Of a stretch of 64,000 nt of DNA, positions 18,101-26,265 are shown one piece after another (position 1 is the stretch's first letter; each line of letters opens with the position of its first letter). A program made the position numbers and the translations under genes. The stretch is from Flavobacterium sp. Root935 (lineage in GTDB: Bacteria > Bacteroidota > Bacteroidia > Flavobacteriales > Flavobacteriaceae). Below the pieces are notes generated by a model. The model had not been told where the DNA came from. It searched no databases and worked only from the letters and a program-made list of their open reading frames with translations. The DNA lies in NCBI RefSeq assembly GCF_001429295.1, contig NZ_LMJL01000010.1, positions 92,708 through 156,707 on the forward strand, in the 5' to 3' direction.

Positions 18101-20198
18101 GTTTTAATTTTATGCTTGGATATTTGTCTTTTGTATCACCTGAAGCTGTTAAATCAAAATTCAGATTTGGATCTTTCATTCCAGATTTTACAGCAAAAGA
18201 ACCATTTTCGATATTTCCTTTTAGAGCTAAATCTTTGTATGTGTAGCGATTAAAAACAGCTTTTTGCACCAGACCATCAATTGCCGCATTTGCCGTTTTT
18301 GGGTCTAAACCATTTCCTTTTACTTTCGCTTTAAGCGTAATTTTTCCAATCGAATCGTTTTTAATTAATCGGCCAACATTAAAATCCAGTAAATAAACCG
18401 TTGCATCGTATTTCTCTCTTTTTTTAATACGCTGATCAAATAAAGCATCAACTTTGGCATTTCCGAAACTGCTTTTTAAGGCTAGATTAGTTTTAAAGTT
18501 TTGAACCGATCCTTTAAATTTTCCCTGTAGATTTAGTTGAGAAGGCAATTGAATGTTTTTTGGAATTGTCCCAGCCGGCACAAACATATTAATGTCTTTT
18601 GCGGTGCTCGAAATGTTTTTAATATTCAAGTCGTAATAAGCTTTTTGCGCATCCGGCAGTCCGGCGATTTTCCCCGAAAGGGAAACTTTTGTAGAACCTA
18701 TTCCTCTCATTTCGAATTTCGAAATATTCAGATCTTTTACTTTTCCATTTACTCGGCTGTCCACATACAAAATTGCATTTGGATTACTCTTAAACGGATT
18801 TGTTTTTTGTAAATCTGGAACAAACAATAAAATGTCTTTGAAACCAATTTTTGATTGTTTCAAATTAGCATCAACAGACAAATTTCCTAAATCTTTTTGA
18901 ATAGATTCCAGCGATTTGTATGCTGCTTTAATTTTATCCTGCACAAGGGTTTGCGGCGTTTTCAAATACAAATTATTCAAATACGCATTTTTTGGTCCGT
19001 AGAAGAAATCCGTTTTTAAAGCCTGGATTTGTAAACCGCTTTTTTCGTTTACGGTAAGTGTGTTTATGTTTCCAGAAATTGTATCGTTTGCATAATATAA
19101 TTTCTCTGCTTTAAAATTGAATTTACTCAAATCTAAATGACTGTAATCTAAACCTTTTGTTTTGGGTTTTGACTGCATATCATCAAATTTAAACGCTATA
19201 TTTTCTAGATTGGCATCATTCAGCTTAACTTTCCAGCCTGCTTGTTTGATAGAAGTTGAATCTAAATCTGGCGCTTGAATTTGTTTGTCTTTTGCGCCTA
19301 ATCTTAAATTTCCGCTTAGGTTTTTTACTTCAAAAGTGTCAAAATCTAAAAGCTGCTTATTGAGGTCAATTTCGTTTACAGCCAAATTTAAATTCCCTAA
19401 ACGAATCCCCGAATTTAATTTTGAATCTTTATTGTCGTATAAAATATCAATTTTAGCTAAAGTGATTTTATCTAGTGCAAGTTTGAAATCTGGTCGTTTT
19501 GAAATGGTATCGACAGTCTTAACTGAAACTTCAGCAATTCTTTCCACAACATCTTGATCTAAAACTACTTTTAAGCCATTTAAATTGATATTCGGAATAT
19601 TAAAATCCATTTTATCAAGGTCAAATTTCTTGAATTTGGTATCAAAATGGGTCAGATTTACATGAATATCATTTTTAGAAAAATCATCTTTAAAATTGAA
19701 TTTTACTTGATCGAGATTTACTTTTACTACAGAAATTTTGAAAGGTTTGGCATCTGGATCTTCAACTTTTGGTTCTTTAGATTCAAACGCTTTTATAATA
19801 TAATCGAAATTAAAAACCCCATCTTTATTTCTTGAAATATTAGCTTTTACATTTTCAAGTGAAACTGAATTGATTTCAAGTTCGCTGCTTACGAGTTTAA
19901 AAAGATCAACATCAACCTCTAATCGTTTACCAGCCAGTAACGTATCTTTTTTCTGGTCTTCAAAATAAAAACCTTCCAGCACTACATCTTTTGGAAATTT
20001 AATGGAAATATGATCTAAGGAAACCTTGGTTTTAATCTTATTATGAAGATAAGTAATCGCTTTATCCTTAACGAAATTCTGAACCGACGGAACTTGAATT
20101 AATATGATAAGAAGAAGTAAAAGTGCCACTATAGAAACCACGCACCATAACAGTACACGAAGTGTTTTTTTTAAATAATGAATGGGTTTCTTATTCAT
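15090..20198 (-). CDS. tamB: TamB-like inner membrane translocation/assembly protein
   Basis: The 1702-residue product has an N-terminal signal anchor (about residues 11-34). A very long array of beta-strand repeats follows, and the conserved C-terminal TamB domain (former DUF490) ends the fold, with blocks GKYEFSDGAYEMNFNGIRRKF and QVFALLLLNRF. TamB proteins span the periplasm as a hydrophobic groove and move lipids or help outer membrane protein assembly together with the TamA/TamL partner. The tail after about 1640 is extremely Glu/Lys-rich and may face the periplasm as a flexible end. It is first in an operon with tamL. Confidence 0.93.
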   Translation of the reverse strand: MNKKPIHYLKKTLRVLLWCVVSIVALLLLLIILIQVPSVQNFVKDKAITYLHNKIKTKVSLDHISIKFPKDVVLEGFYFEDQKKDTLLAGKRLEVDVDLFKLVSSELEINSVSLENVKANISRNKDGVFNFDYIIKAFESKEPKVEDPDAKPFKISVVKVNLDQVKFNFKDDFSKNDIHVNLTHFDTKFKKFDLDKMDFNIPNINLNGLKVVLDQDVVERIAEVSVKTVDTISKRPDFKLALDKITLAKIDILYDNKDSKLNSGIRLGNLNLAVNEIDLNKQLLDFDTFEVKNLSGNLRLGAKDKQIQAPDLDSTSIKQAGWKVKLNDANLENIAFKFDDMQSKPKTKGLDYSHLDLSKFNFKAEKLYYANDTISGNINTLTVNEKSGLQIQALKTDFFYGPKNAYLNNLYLKTPQTLVQDKIKAAYKSLESIQKDLGNLSVDANLKQSKIGFKDILLFVPDLQKTNPFKSNPNAILYVDSRVNGKVKDLNISKFEMRGIGSTKVSLSGKIAGLPDAQKAYYDLNIKNISSTAKDINMFVPAGTIPKNIQLPSQLNLQGKFKGSVQNFKTNLALKSSFGNAKVDALFDQRIKKREKYDATVYLLDFNVGRLIKNDSIGKITLKAKVKGNGLDPKTANAAIDGLVQKAVFNRYTYKDLALKGNIENGSFAVKSGMKDPNLNFDLTASGDTKDKYPSIKLKLNLDIADLEKLNLHAGPMKLRGNVDADIANSNPDFLNGKVFLSNIQILQDAEPIVLDSIRVLAFADKDSNSIKISSQFLKAEVVGKYKLTTLSNSIQKSLSKYIDLQNPKVNAESDEQRLAFKLKVDNDPVLFKLLPKLTGLEPFTINGNYNNQTDSLAIKGTIPRIVYADNTISDGRINIEAKENALEYLVSVATIESGSLKIPFTSLSGKVENNILTYALEVKDVKDKQQYYIAGNLNHENSKNIFKIDAENFVLNYDKWNVDPENSIEFGDKRLYINKFYIDNSGNELKIQSQGTQNNAPLQVDFVNFKIETIMNMVKKDELLMQGLINGNALVENVMTNPTFTSDLKIDDFTFKAEKVGDLEIKVDNKTANTLAANVALSDEGNDVKLTGDYKLDAGNFDFDVAINKLNIKSVQGFSMGNITEGKGFLSGNFKLTGNTSAPKINGELNFNDAAFRVTQLNSYFKIGQEKITFNNETISFDKFSLFDENDNELYVNGTIQSADFVKYNFNLLVEANDFRAINSKAADNDLFYGDLFLDTKLNIKGNLDSPVVDGTIKINKETKFTVVLPQSDPSIADREGIVEFVDEDNMYLKQTVDMQNKLDQSELKGMDVNVAITIDKEAELTLLIDKGNGDYLKLKGEAELVGGIDQSGKTTLTGKYEFSDGAYEMNFNGIRRKFDIQKGSYITWNGEPTLANLNITAIYKVDAAPIDLLGNQLKSEPQTVQNTYKQKLPFQTLLKMNGELMKPEISFGITLPEGNYNVASDVVELTQTRLKQLEQDPAELNKQVFALLLLNRFVGENPFSSESGGASAESFARQSVSKILSQQLNNLAGELITGFEVNFDLESTEDYTTGTMQNRTDLNVEVSKRLLDDRLKVTVGSSFGVEGQERANEESTNIAGDVALDYQLTKDGRYMVRAYRKNQYQVAVEGQVVETGVAFVITMSYNKFRELFHRSEQEKEMIREEKIRKEKQKQKEKEAKEKPEIQNQEEKQIEGNEQKT

Positions 20199-20363
20199 AC
20201 GTCAATAAAATACATGATTAAATTGCTTCTGAAAAAAGCATAATTAGACATTTTACAAAAATGTAAAATTTAAACTTTAACAATTTACACAATTATCAGG
20301 AATTATTCTAAAATTTTACTGTTAAAAAGCTGTCATTGGTTACAACCAAAGGCTTTTTATAAT

Positions 20364-21323
20364 TTAAAATTTTATATGAGGCAGTTTATCTCCTATTGCA
20401 ATTATTTTTTGATTCAGTTTTTGCAAGAATTTTTGATGCTGTTCAGATTCTGGGTTAAAGCTTCTGTGACGTAGGCTTTTTTGAATTTCATCTACTTCCT
20501 GCATTAGCGCAAAACTCTCTTGCGAAATATAATTTTCGCTGAAAAGCTTCCAGATATAATCTATAGCTATTTGATTAGGATGAAGCATATCTTCTGAATA
20601 AAAACGATAATCGCGAAGTTCATCCATCATTATTTCGTAAGACGGGAAATAATGATGAATTGTCAATTGTGAATTGTCAATTTTTAAAACGTTGTGAAGC
20701 GCTGTAAATAAATGTGATTTACTTAACTGGTTTTCTACGAAACCGTCTTTTGTATGACGAACTGGAGAAATCGTAAAAATGAAATTTATCTCTGGATTTA
20801 CAGTATGAATTAACTCAATTGTACTTTGAATACTTTTTTGAATTACATCAACAGATAATAGTTCTTTTGAAAATTGCTTTTGAGGAACTTTATGACAATT
20901 AGCAACTACTTCTTCACTTTCTACATTTCTGTAAATCCAAGAAGTTCCAAAAGTTATAATAATGTGCGTCGCTTCTTTTAGCTGTTTGTACGTTTCTGTA
21001 ACCGCTTTATTTAGGCTTTCAAGAAGTTCTTGTCTATCAGCATTACTTAAATCAGAATGAACATCAAAACTATGCCAGCGTTCGTTATGAAAGAAAACAT
21101 CTTTTTCTCCGAAAAGTTCCTGATGGCAAACTTTTTTAAATAGTTTCTCAATTGAAACAGGATTAAATATAATTCCAAAAGGATTTGTTTCATTTTGAAA
21201 TTTGAAGTAATCGAATTTCTCCGCCATATTTTCTGCAAAACAAGAACCAATAGAAAGTAATTTCGAATTATAATCGATTGGTTGATTACTTTTTAAAATT
21301 GGAATTTGGGTTCTGAATTGCAT
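20364..21323 (-). CDS. GSCFA-domain protein
   Basis: The 319-residue product has the family signature SIGSCFAENM near residues 26-35. Later come HIIITFGTSW, CHKVPQKQF and the HPN of MLHPNQIAIDY, matching the GSCFA family, an SGNH-hydrolase-like group of unknown substrate. I start at ATG 21323 (MQFRTQIPI). The 19 upstream in-frame codons lie within the terminator of the preceding gene. Codons for the segment KIDNSQLTIHHYF (minus-strand reading of about 20650-20690) coincide with a short AATTGTCAATTGT-type repeat, which appears to have entered the gene in frame. Confidence 0.82.
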   Translation of the reverse strand: MQFRTQIPILKSNQPIDYNSKLLSIGSCFAENMAEKFDYFKFQNETNPFGIIFNPVSIEKLFKKVCHQELFGEKDVFFHNERWHSFDVHSDLSNADRQELLESLNKAVTETYKQLKEATHIIITFGTSWIYRNVESEEVVANCHKVPQKQFSKELLSVDVIQKSIQSTIELIHTVNPEINFIFTISPVRHTKDGFVENQLSKSHLFTALHNVLKIDNSQLTIHHYFPSYEIMMDELRDYRFYSEDMLHPNQIAIDYIWKLFSENYISQESFALMQEVDEIQKSLRHRSFNPESEQHQKFLQKLNQKIIAIGDKLPHIKF

Positions 21324-21365
21324 GGAAGTTCTTTTGTGTAAATTTCGATTATTTTTTAGAAATAA

Positions 21366-21395
21366 AAAAGCCAGATGCAATTTGCTCTGGCTTTT
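21366..21395 (-). terminator. Terminator of the first YD-like lipoprotein gene
   Basis: The stem AAAAGCCAGA / TCTGGCTTTT has an inner GCAA/TTGC pairing and a T-run on the minus strand. Confidence 0.8.
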
Positions 21396-21410
21396 ATAAA
21401 ATAAACTTAT

Positions 21411-22196
21411 TTAATAAGTGTATTCAATTACTTTTAGAACTGTCCCATGGGAGTCGTATATGATCTTTTTGATTGGAAATCCTTTAGCATCATAATCATA
21501 GTCATTTGTAGATATCATAAAATTAGATGCTATATTATTAGTTACATTGAATGTCGTTTGTTTTACAACATTATTTGCCGAAAGGATATTTGGCTGAAAA
21601 GATATATCTTGTCTATACAACAAATTAAAACCTTCTACATTTTTAAAAGGATTACTATTAGTATCATAATCATAACTGTTTGTAGAAACAGAATCACCAT
21701 AAGTCGAAACGATTTGATCTAAATTTCCATTTGAAAAAGTAAGTGTTTCAAAACCTTCGCTTTTTGTTTTAACTCCAGTTTTTTGATTTACATTATAAAA
21801 TTCCACCTTAACTGTTCCGTCATTATTATCTGTGTAAACCTCTTCAGAAGAATAACTATTAGGTACTACAGTAGATATCGTCGCTAATTTGCCATTTAAA
21901 TAACTATATGAGATTTGCTTTTGAATAGTATTTGAAGCATTTGAAATAACTTGTTTTACTATTAAGTTTCCGCTATAAGTATATTCTGTTTTTCCACGCT
22001 CATTTGTAATACTAACAATCTTATTTCCATCATAGACAATTTTATTTGTTAAATTTTCAGAAGAATAATTTGGATCACTAAGTTTAATAGTTTTAGGCAA
22101 AACTACAGTTTCCGCTTTTGGAGTAACAATTTCATCTCGATTACAAGCTAATAGTGTCAAAGCTAAAGCACTAAAAAGGCATACAATTTTTTTCAT
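21411..22196 (-). CDS. YD-repeat-like lipoprotein (paralogue 1)
   Basis: The 261-residue product starts with a lipoprotein signal (LALTLLACNRD). The mature part is built from strand-turn-strand units such as YDGNKIVSI and KTEYTYSGNLI, like single YD/RHS units but without a toxin or core domain. It ends in YDSHGTVLKVIEYTY. The same plan recurs in the lipoproteins at 22434-23171 and 25302-26054, so the three are paralogues. They are probably surface or periplasmic proteins of unknown role. A -7 box TACTTTTG lies upstream on the minus strand (22235-22228). Confidence 0.75.
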   Translation of the reverse strand: MKKIVCLFSALALTLLACNRDEIVTPKAETVVLPKTIKLSDPNYSSENLTNKIVYDGNKIVSITNERGKTEYTYSGNLIVKQVISNASNTIQKQISYSYLNGKLATISTVVPNSYSSEEVYTDNNDGTVKVEFYNVNQKTGVKTKSEGFETLTFSNGNLDQIVSTYGDSVSTNSYDYDTNSNPFKNVEGFNLLYRQDISFQPNILSANNVVKQTTFNVTNNIASNFMISTNDYDYDAKGFPIKKIIYDSHGTVLKVIEYTY

Positions 22197-22227
22197 TTTT
22201 GTAAATTAAAAGGTTAAATAATTATAC

Positions 22228-22235
22228 CAAAAGTA
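22228..22235 (-). promoter_or_regulatory. -7 promoter box TACTTTTG
   Basis: This is an exact TAnnTTTG match on the minus strand, 32 bases before the lipoprotein start. Confidence 0.55.
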
Positions 22236-22383
22236 TATTCCTCCAAATGAATTATATACCTCTAAAGGTTTTATCAATAACAGAAAACGACAAAATTGTA
22301 ATTTTAAACTTAGATTATATTTTTAAGATCTAGAACTAAATTTTTACTATTTCCTGACCTTTATGTTTATCCCAAAAATTAAA

Positions 22384-22409
22384 AAGCCAGAAGTTACTAC
22401 TTCTGGCTT
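22384..22409 (-). terminator. Terminator of the second YD-like lipoprotein gene
   Basis: The stem AAGCCAGAAG / CTTCTGGCTT has a 6-base loop and a T-run on the minus strand. Confidence 0.75.
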
Positions 22410-22433
22410 ATAAGCTAAATTGATTATCTCTAA

Positions 22434-23171
22434 TTAGTAGAAATATTGAGTTGAATAAGAAATTCCATCAATCTTATCATTACTCTTTTCAGGGTAGCCT
22501 GAAGTATTGTAAGTGTAAGTATAAGTACCTGTAATTACGCCATCCGTAGTTTCAGAAACTTCATTATGTGCAATACCAGTTCCTTCACCATCCACAAATG
22601 CAATTTTATTGAAGCCTAAAATATTTTTAGCTGGATTATTTTTATCATCATAGGTGTATTTTCTATCAGGTTGATTTCCTGTAATTGAAATAATTTCAGC
22701 AACTTCACCATTTACAAACTTAATTGTTGATGTTCCGCCAACACTAGTTTGGACTTCACTATCCCCTCCATAAGACTGAACAGAAATTGTACCATCTGCA
22801 TTATAAGTATAAACTTCTTTATGTCCCCAATCCATATCAGGCTCAACTCTCACAAAAGTTGCTAATTTATTATCAGAATTATAAGTGAATGTATTAACTT
22901 GTTCGATAGAACCATCAGAAAGTTTAAATTCAATTTTGGTAATTAAATCACCTGTGTAAGTGTAATTCATAGAGCCAGTCTCATCAACAATACTCACAAT
23001 TTTGTTACCATTGTATGTATAATTTACTGTGCTTTTACTTTCTCCATCTTGGCTTGTCAGAATTACTTTTTTTAGCAAAACTGAATCAGAAGAACCAGAA
23101 GGTGAATCATCGCTTGAACAAGAAGTTAATGATAGAGTCAAAGCTCCAAAAAGAAGTAAAAATTTTTTCAT
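22434..23171 (-). CDS. YD-repeat-like lipoprotein (paralogue 2)
   Basis: The product has 245 residues from the ATG at 23171 (MKKFLLLFGALTLSLTSCSS), with a lipobox SLTSC. An open frame continues upstream, but a promoter -7 box at 23201-23208 lies inside it, so the upstream Met is rejected. The mature protein repeats the plan of its neighbours, with YNGNKIVSI, MNYTYTGDLI, TYDDKNNPAKNILGF and a C-terminal aromatic segment. A Ser/Asp/Gly-rich linker follows the lipid Cys, as in surface-exposed Bacteroidota lipoproteins. The function is unknown. Confidence 0.75.
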   Translation of the reverse strand: MKKFLLLFGALTLSLTSCSSDDSPSGSSDSVLLKKVILTSQDGESKSTVNYTYNGNKIVSIVDETGSMNYTYTGDLITKIEFKLSDGSIEQVNTFTYNSDNKLATFVRVEPDMDWGHKEVYTYNADGTISVQSYGGDSEVQTSVGGTSTIKFVNGEVAEIISITGNQPDRKYTYDDKNNPAKNILGFNKIAFVDGEGTGIAHNEVSETTDGVITGTYTYTYNTSGYPEKSNDKIDGISYSTQYFY

Positions 23172-23200
23172 AGTTTTTTTGATTAAATTTGTTATTGGTG

Positions 23201-23208
23201 CAAACGTA
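23201..23208 (-). promoter_or_regulatory. -7 promoter box TACGTTTG
   Basis: This exact TAnnTTTG match on the minus strand lies 30 bases before the ATG at 23171. It decides the start of that gene. Confidence 0.6.
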
Positions 23209-23460
23209 ATACAACATAAAACTAAAACCTTACGGGATTCCGCATTCAGATAAATAATATAATTCAAACATTATTTAATACACTAATAGCAAGCGATCTA
23301 AGAATAATCAACTTAAAAATAAAATTTAATCATAAAGAAAAAAAGGTGTAAATACTTAGCTTTTTTCCTGCATTTTTAAACATAGAGGCTAAAAATGGGG
23401 TTTAAAAAAAATTTACATTTTTAATAACAGAAATCAACTATACATCCCCAAACAATTCCT

Positions 23461-23468
23461 TATTTTTG
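23461..23468 (+). promoter_or_regulatory. -7 promoter box TATTTTTG for the ABC exporter
   Basis: This is an exact TAnnTTTG match 26 bases before the start codon. Confidence 0.6.
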
Positions 23469-23493
23469 CATCTTCCACTTTTTAAAATCTTAT

Positions 23494-25239
23494 ATGAAAT
23501 TATTATATACTTACATCATCAAACATAAAATGCTTTTATTTTTTGCTTTGATCATGGCTTCTATCAACATTTGTTTCAGTTTATCAGACTCAATAATTAC
23601 AGGAAAACTAATGCAGGACTGCGGAGTTGGTTTACACAAATACGCAGGAAATCCAACCGGTTTCATCAAATCTTTATCTTTCTGGCTTGGTCTTTCGCTT
23701 GGAGCCGCTATGATTTCCAGAATTACCAAAAATTTTCAGGATTACTTTACTAATGTCGTGATCCAGAGAACTGGAGCTCAAATGTATACAGACGGAATTA
23801 AAAAATCTTTAGATCTTCCTTATGCTGAATTTGAAGATCAGCGAAGCGGTGAAACTTTGAGTAAATTAACCAAAGTACGTTCTGATTCTGAAAAATTGAT
23901 TACTCTTTCTATTTCATTGATCTTTCAGACTATAATAGGATTCATATTTGTAATCGTTTATGTTGCTCGAATTGACTTTAGAATTTCTATTATCTTTTTA
24001 ATTACAGCTCCAATTATTGCTTTGGTAAGTTCTTATTTAGGTAAAAAAATTAAAATTGTTTCTAAAAAAATCGTTAATCAAACGAACGCTTTGGCAGGAT
24101 CAACAACTGAAAGTTTAAGAAACATTGAATTGGTAAAAAGTCTTGGTTTGACTTATCAAGAAGAGAAACGTCTAAACTTAAACACTTTTAAAATTCTACA
24201 GTTAGAATTGGAGAAAATTCGATTTATTAGAAGTTTGAGTTTCATTCAAGGAACAACAGTTCACTTTTTAAGAACTTGTGTTGTTTTTACTTTGTATTAT
24301 TTCTTATTTGGAGGAAAAATTATTGTTGGTGATTTACTAACAATGGTATTTTTTACTTTCTTCATTTTCGGTCCGCTTCAAGAACTTGGAAACTTCATTA
24401 TTGCATTGAACGAAACCAAAGTTTCAATGGAAAATTTCAAAGTCTTATTAAGCGCTCCAAAAGAATTCCGTCCAAAAACTCCAAAACATGTTGGTGCAAT
24501 TCAATCCTTATTATTTTCGAATGTAAGCTTTCAGCATAAAACGGCCAAATTTAAAGCGGTTGAAAATATCAATTTTGAAATCAAACAAGGGCAAACTGTA
24601 GCATTTGTGGGTCCGTCTGGTTCCGGAAAAACAACTTTGGTAAAATTATTAGTTGGATTATATACACCTGCTGAAGGTCAAATTTTGTATAACGATATTG
24701 ATTCAACCGATATTGATTTACTCGATCTAAGAAAACAGTTAGGTTTTGTAACTCAAGATGCCCAATTATTCTCTGGAACAATTCGCGAGAATTTATTATT
24801 TGTTAAGCCAAACGCAACCGATGAAGATTTATATGATGCACTAAAAAGAGCAAGCTGTGACAAACTTTTGAGACGTGCCGAAGATGGTTTAAACACGACA
24901 ATTGGAGAAGGCGGCATCAAAGTTTCGGGTGGAGAAAAACAACGTTTATCTATTGCCAGAGCTATTCTTAGAAATCCAAATCTATTAATTTTTGACGAAG
25001 CAACTTCTGCCTTGGATTCTATTACTGAAGAAGAAATTAACGCCACAATCAGAAATATATCTGACAAAAATAGAATTACTGTTTTAATCGCACACCGTTT
25101 ATCTACTGTAATGCATGCTGATAGGATTTTTGTTTTGGAACAAGGTAAAATCATCGAGCAAGGTAAACATGATGATTTAATTGTTGAAAAAGGATTGTAT
25201 TATGCTATGTGGCGCCAGCAGATTGGAGAGCGTAAATAA
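23494..25239 (+). CDS. ABC transporter, fused permease and ATPase (MsbA-like exporter half)
   Basis: The 581-residue half transporter has a six-helix type 1 exporter membrane domain (about residues 10-320) and an ATPase domain. Walker A is GPSGSGKTT (373-381), the signature is VSGGEKQR (478-485), and Walker B LLIFDE (497-502) precedes ATSALD. The H-loop is in IAHRLST. It would act as a dimer in the inner membrane. MsbA-like lipid flipping is typical of the closest families, but drug or peptide export cannot be excluded. It is transcribed opposite to the YD-like lipoprotein genes on both sides. Confidence 0.92.
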   Translation: MKLLYTYIIKHKMLLFFALIMASINICFSLSDSIITGKLMQDCGVGLHKYAGNPTGFIKSLSFWLGLSLGAAMISRITKNFQDYFTNVVIQRTGAQMYTDGIKKSLDLPYAEFEDQRSGETLSKLTKVRSDSEKLITLSISLIFQTIIGFIFVIVYVARIDFRISIIFLITAPIIALVSSYLGKKIKIVSKKIVNQTNALAGSTTESLRNIELVKSLGLTYQEEKRLNLNTFKILQLELEKIRFIRSLSFIQGTTVHFLRTCVVFTLYYFLFGGKIIVGDLLTMVFFTFFIFGPLQELGNFIIALNETKVSMENFKVLLSAPKEFRPKTPKHVGAIQSLLFSNVSFQHKTAKFKAVENINFEIKQGQTVAFVGPSGSGKTTLVKLLVGLYTPAEGQILYNDIDSTDIDLLDLRKQLGFVTQDAQLFSGTIRENLLFVKPNATDEDLYDALKRASCDKLLRRAEDGLNTTIGEGGIKVSGGEKQRLSIARAILRNPNLLIFDEATSALDSITEEEINATIRNISDKNRITVLIAHRLSTVMHADRIFVLEQGKIIEQGKHDDLIVEKGLYYAMWRQQIGERK

Positions 25240-25242
25240 TAG

Positions 25243-25274
25243 AAAAAACCGTTACAAATTTGTAACGGTTTTTT
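25243..25274. terminator. Perfect 32-bp palindromic bidirectional terminator
   Basis: AAAAAACCGTTACAAA is followed directly by its exact reverse complement, giving T-runs on both strands. It serves the convergent exporter and lipoprotein genes. Confidence 0.88.
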
Positions 25275-25301
25275 TAAAATAATATGATTTTTTTCTTTGT
25301 G

Positions 25302-26054
25302 TTAGTAAGTATATTCAAATGACTCACCTCCGTTTGCTGATTTAATTAAATAGTTATCAGAATTATATGTATTAACAAAAATAGTTGTGCCCTCAACAAC
25401 TTCTCCGGTTTTTTCTATTACTTTTAAAACATTATTAGATGAGTTAATTTCTTTATCAAAAATATCTGAGTCTAGTAGTAAGCTATATCCTAAAACATTT
25501 TTAAATGGACTATTTTTAGTATCATACTCGATTGTATTAGTGTAACCATTAAATTCAGCTTTAACAATATTCCCTTTAGAATCTAAGGTAAACAAACTAT
25601 TCTCATAATTACTCTCTTCTTGGGTTTCTGGATTAATTAAAACTGTTTTAGTAGAAATTGTTCCATTTTCATTATAAGTATATATTTTTTTTCTACTTGA
25701 TGAACTATCTGAATAAACCTCTAGGTAAGATTTTAGTCTATTATTTTCATATGTAAAAGTAGTTGTGGTGGAATAGGTTCTACCACCATAACTTTCTGTA
25801 TACACAGCACTTGTAATAAAATTACCTGTATACTTAAAGTTTGTTTTATCACCATTATCGTATGTAAGGCTTACTATTTTGTTTCCGTCATAAACATAAC
25901 TAACAGTGCTGTTTTCTTGGGGATAAGAAGCATTAGTATATATTTCCTTTTTGGGTAAAAGTAATTTTTCTTCTGATATTGAATCATCATCCTTAGAACA
26001 TGAAGCAAACACCACAAAAGAAGCTGCTAAAAAATAAAATAAATTCTTTTTCAT
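25302..26054 (-). CDS. YD-repeat-like lipoprotein (paralogue 3)
   Basis: The 250-residue product has a lipoprotein signal (FVVFASCSKDDD) with a short acidic linker after the lipid Cys. The body contains YVYDGNKIVSL, TNFKYTGNFI, TKNSPFKNVLGYSLL and a final SFEYTY, aligning with the two paralogues at 21411 and 22434. The acidic residues right after the Cys are compatible with surface export of Bacteroidota lipoproteins. The role is unknown. It is separated from the other two copies by the ABC exporter gene. Confidence 0.75.
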   Translation of the reverse strand: MKKNLFYFLAASFVVFASCSKDDDSISEEKLLLPKKEIYTNASYPQENSTVSYVYDGNKIVSLTYDNGDKTNFKYTGNFITSAVYTESYGGRTYSTTTTFTYENNRLKSYLEVYSDSSSSRKKIYTYNENGTISTKTVLINPETQEESNYENSLFTLDSKGNIVKAEFNGYTNTIEYDTKNSPFKNVLGYSLLLDSDIFDKEINSSNNVLKVIEKTGEVVEGTTIFVNTYNSDNYLIKSANGGESFEYTY

Positions 26055-26166
26055 TATATTTTGGTTTTAAATTCATGCAAAAGAAAACGTTTTTGCTTTA
26101 GTTAAACTCCCCAAAAAGTTATCCGAATAACACTTTAAGACATTTCTTATAAATATGAAAACTAAA

Positions 26167-26199
26167 AAACCCGACAGATTTTAAAAATCTGTCGGGTTT
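26167..26199 (-). terminator. Terminator of alaS
   Basis: The stem AAACCCGACAGATTTT / AAAATCTGTCGGGTTT has a 1-base centre and a T-rich tail on the minus strand. Confidence 0.75.
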
Positions 26200-26214
26200 A
26201 CTTATCTATAATTC

Positions 26215-26265
26215 CAAAATCTCAGAACTTTAGTAACTTAGTCCCGAGGCTTAGGGATAGCACCT
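26215..26265. repeat. CTCAG/CTTAG-word repeat with GTCCCGAGG
   Basis: AAAATCTCAGAACTTTAGTA and the following ACTTAGTCCCGAGGCTTAGG repeat the 7-9 base words also seen at 1860-1890 and 36783-36846. Confidence 0.45.

Noticed and set aside
21324..21380. Longer GSCFA protein start
   Set aside because: The added codons run through the terminator hairpin of the preceding gene.
23172..23267. Longer start for the second YD-like lipoprotein
   Set aside because: The extension contains the TACGTTTG promoter box at 23201-23208, and it would place the lipoprotein signal internally.
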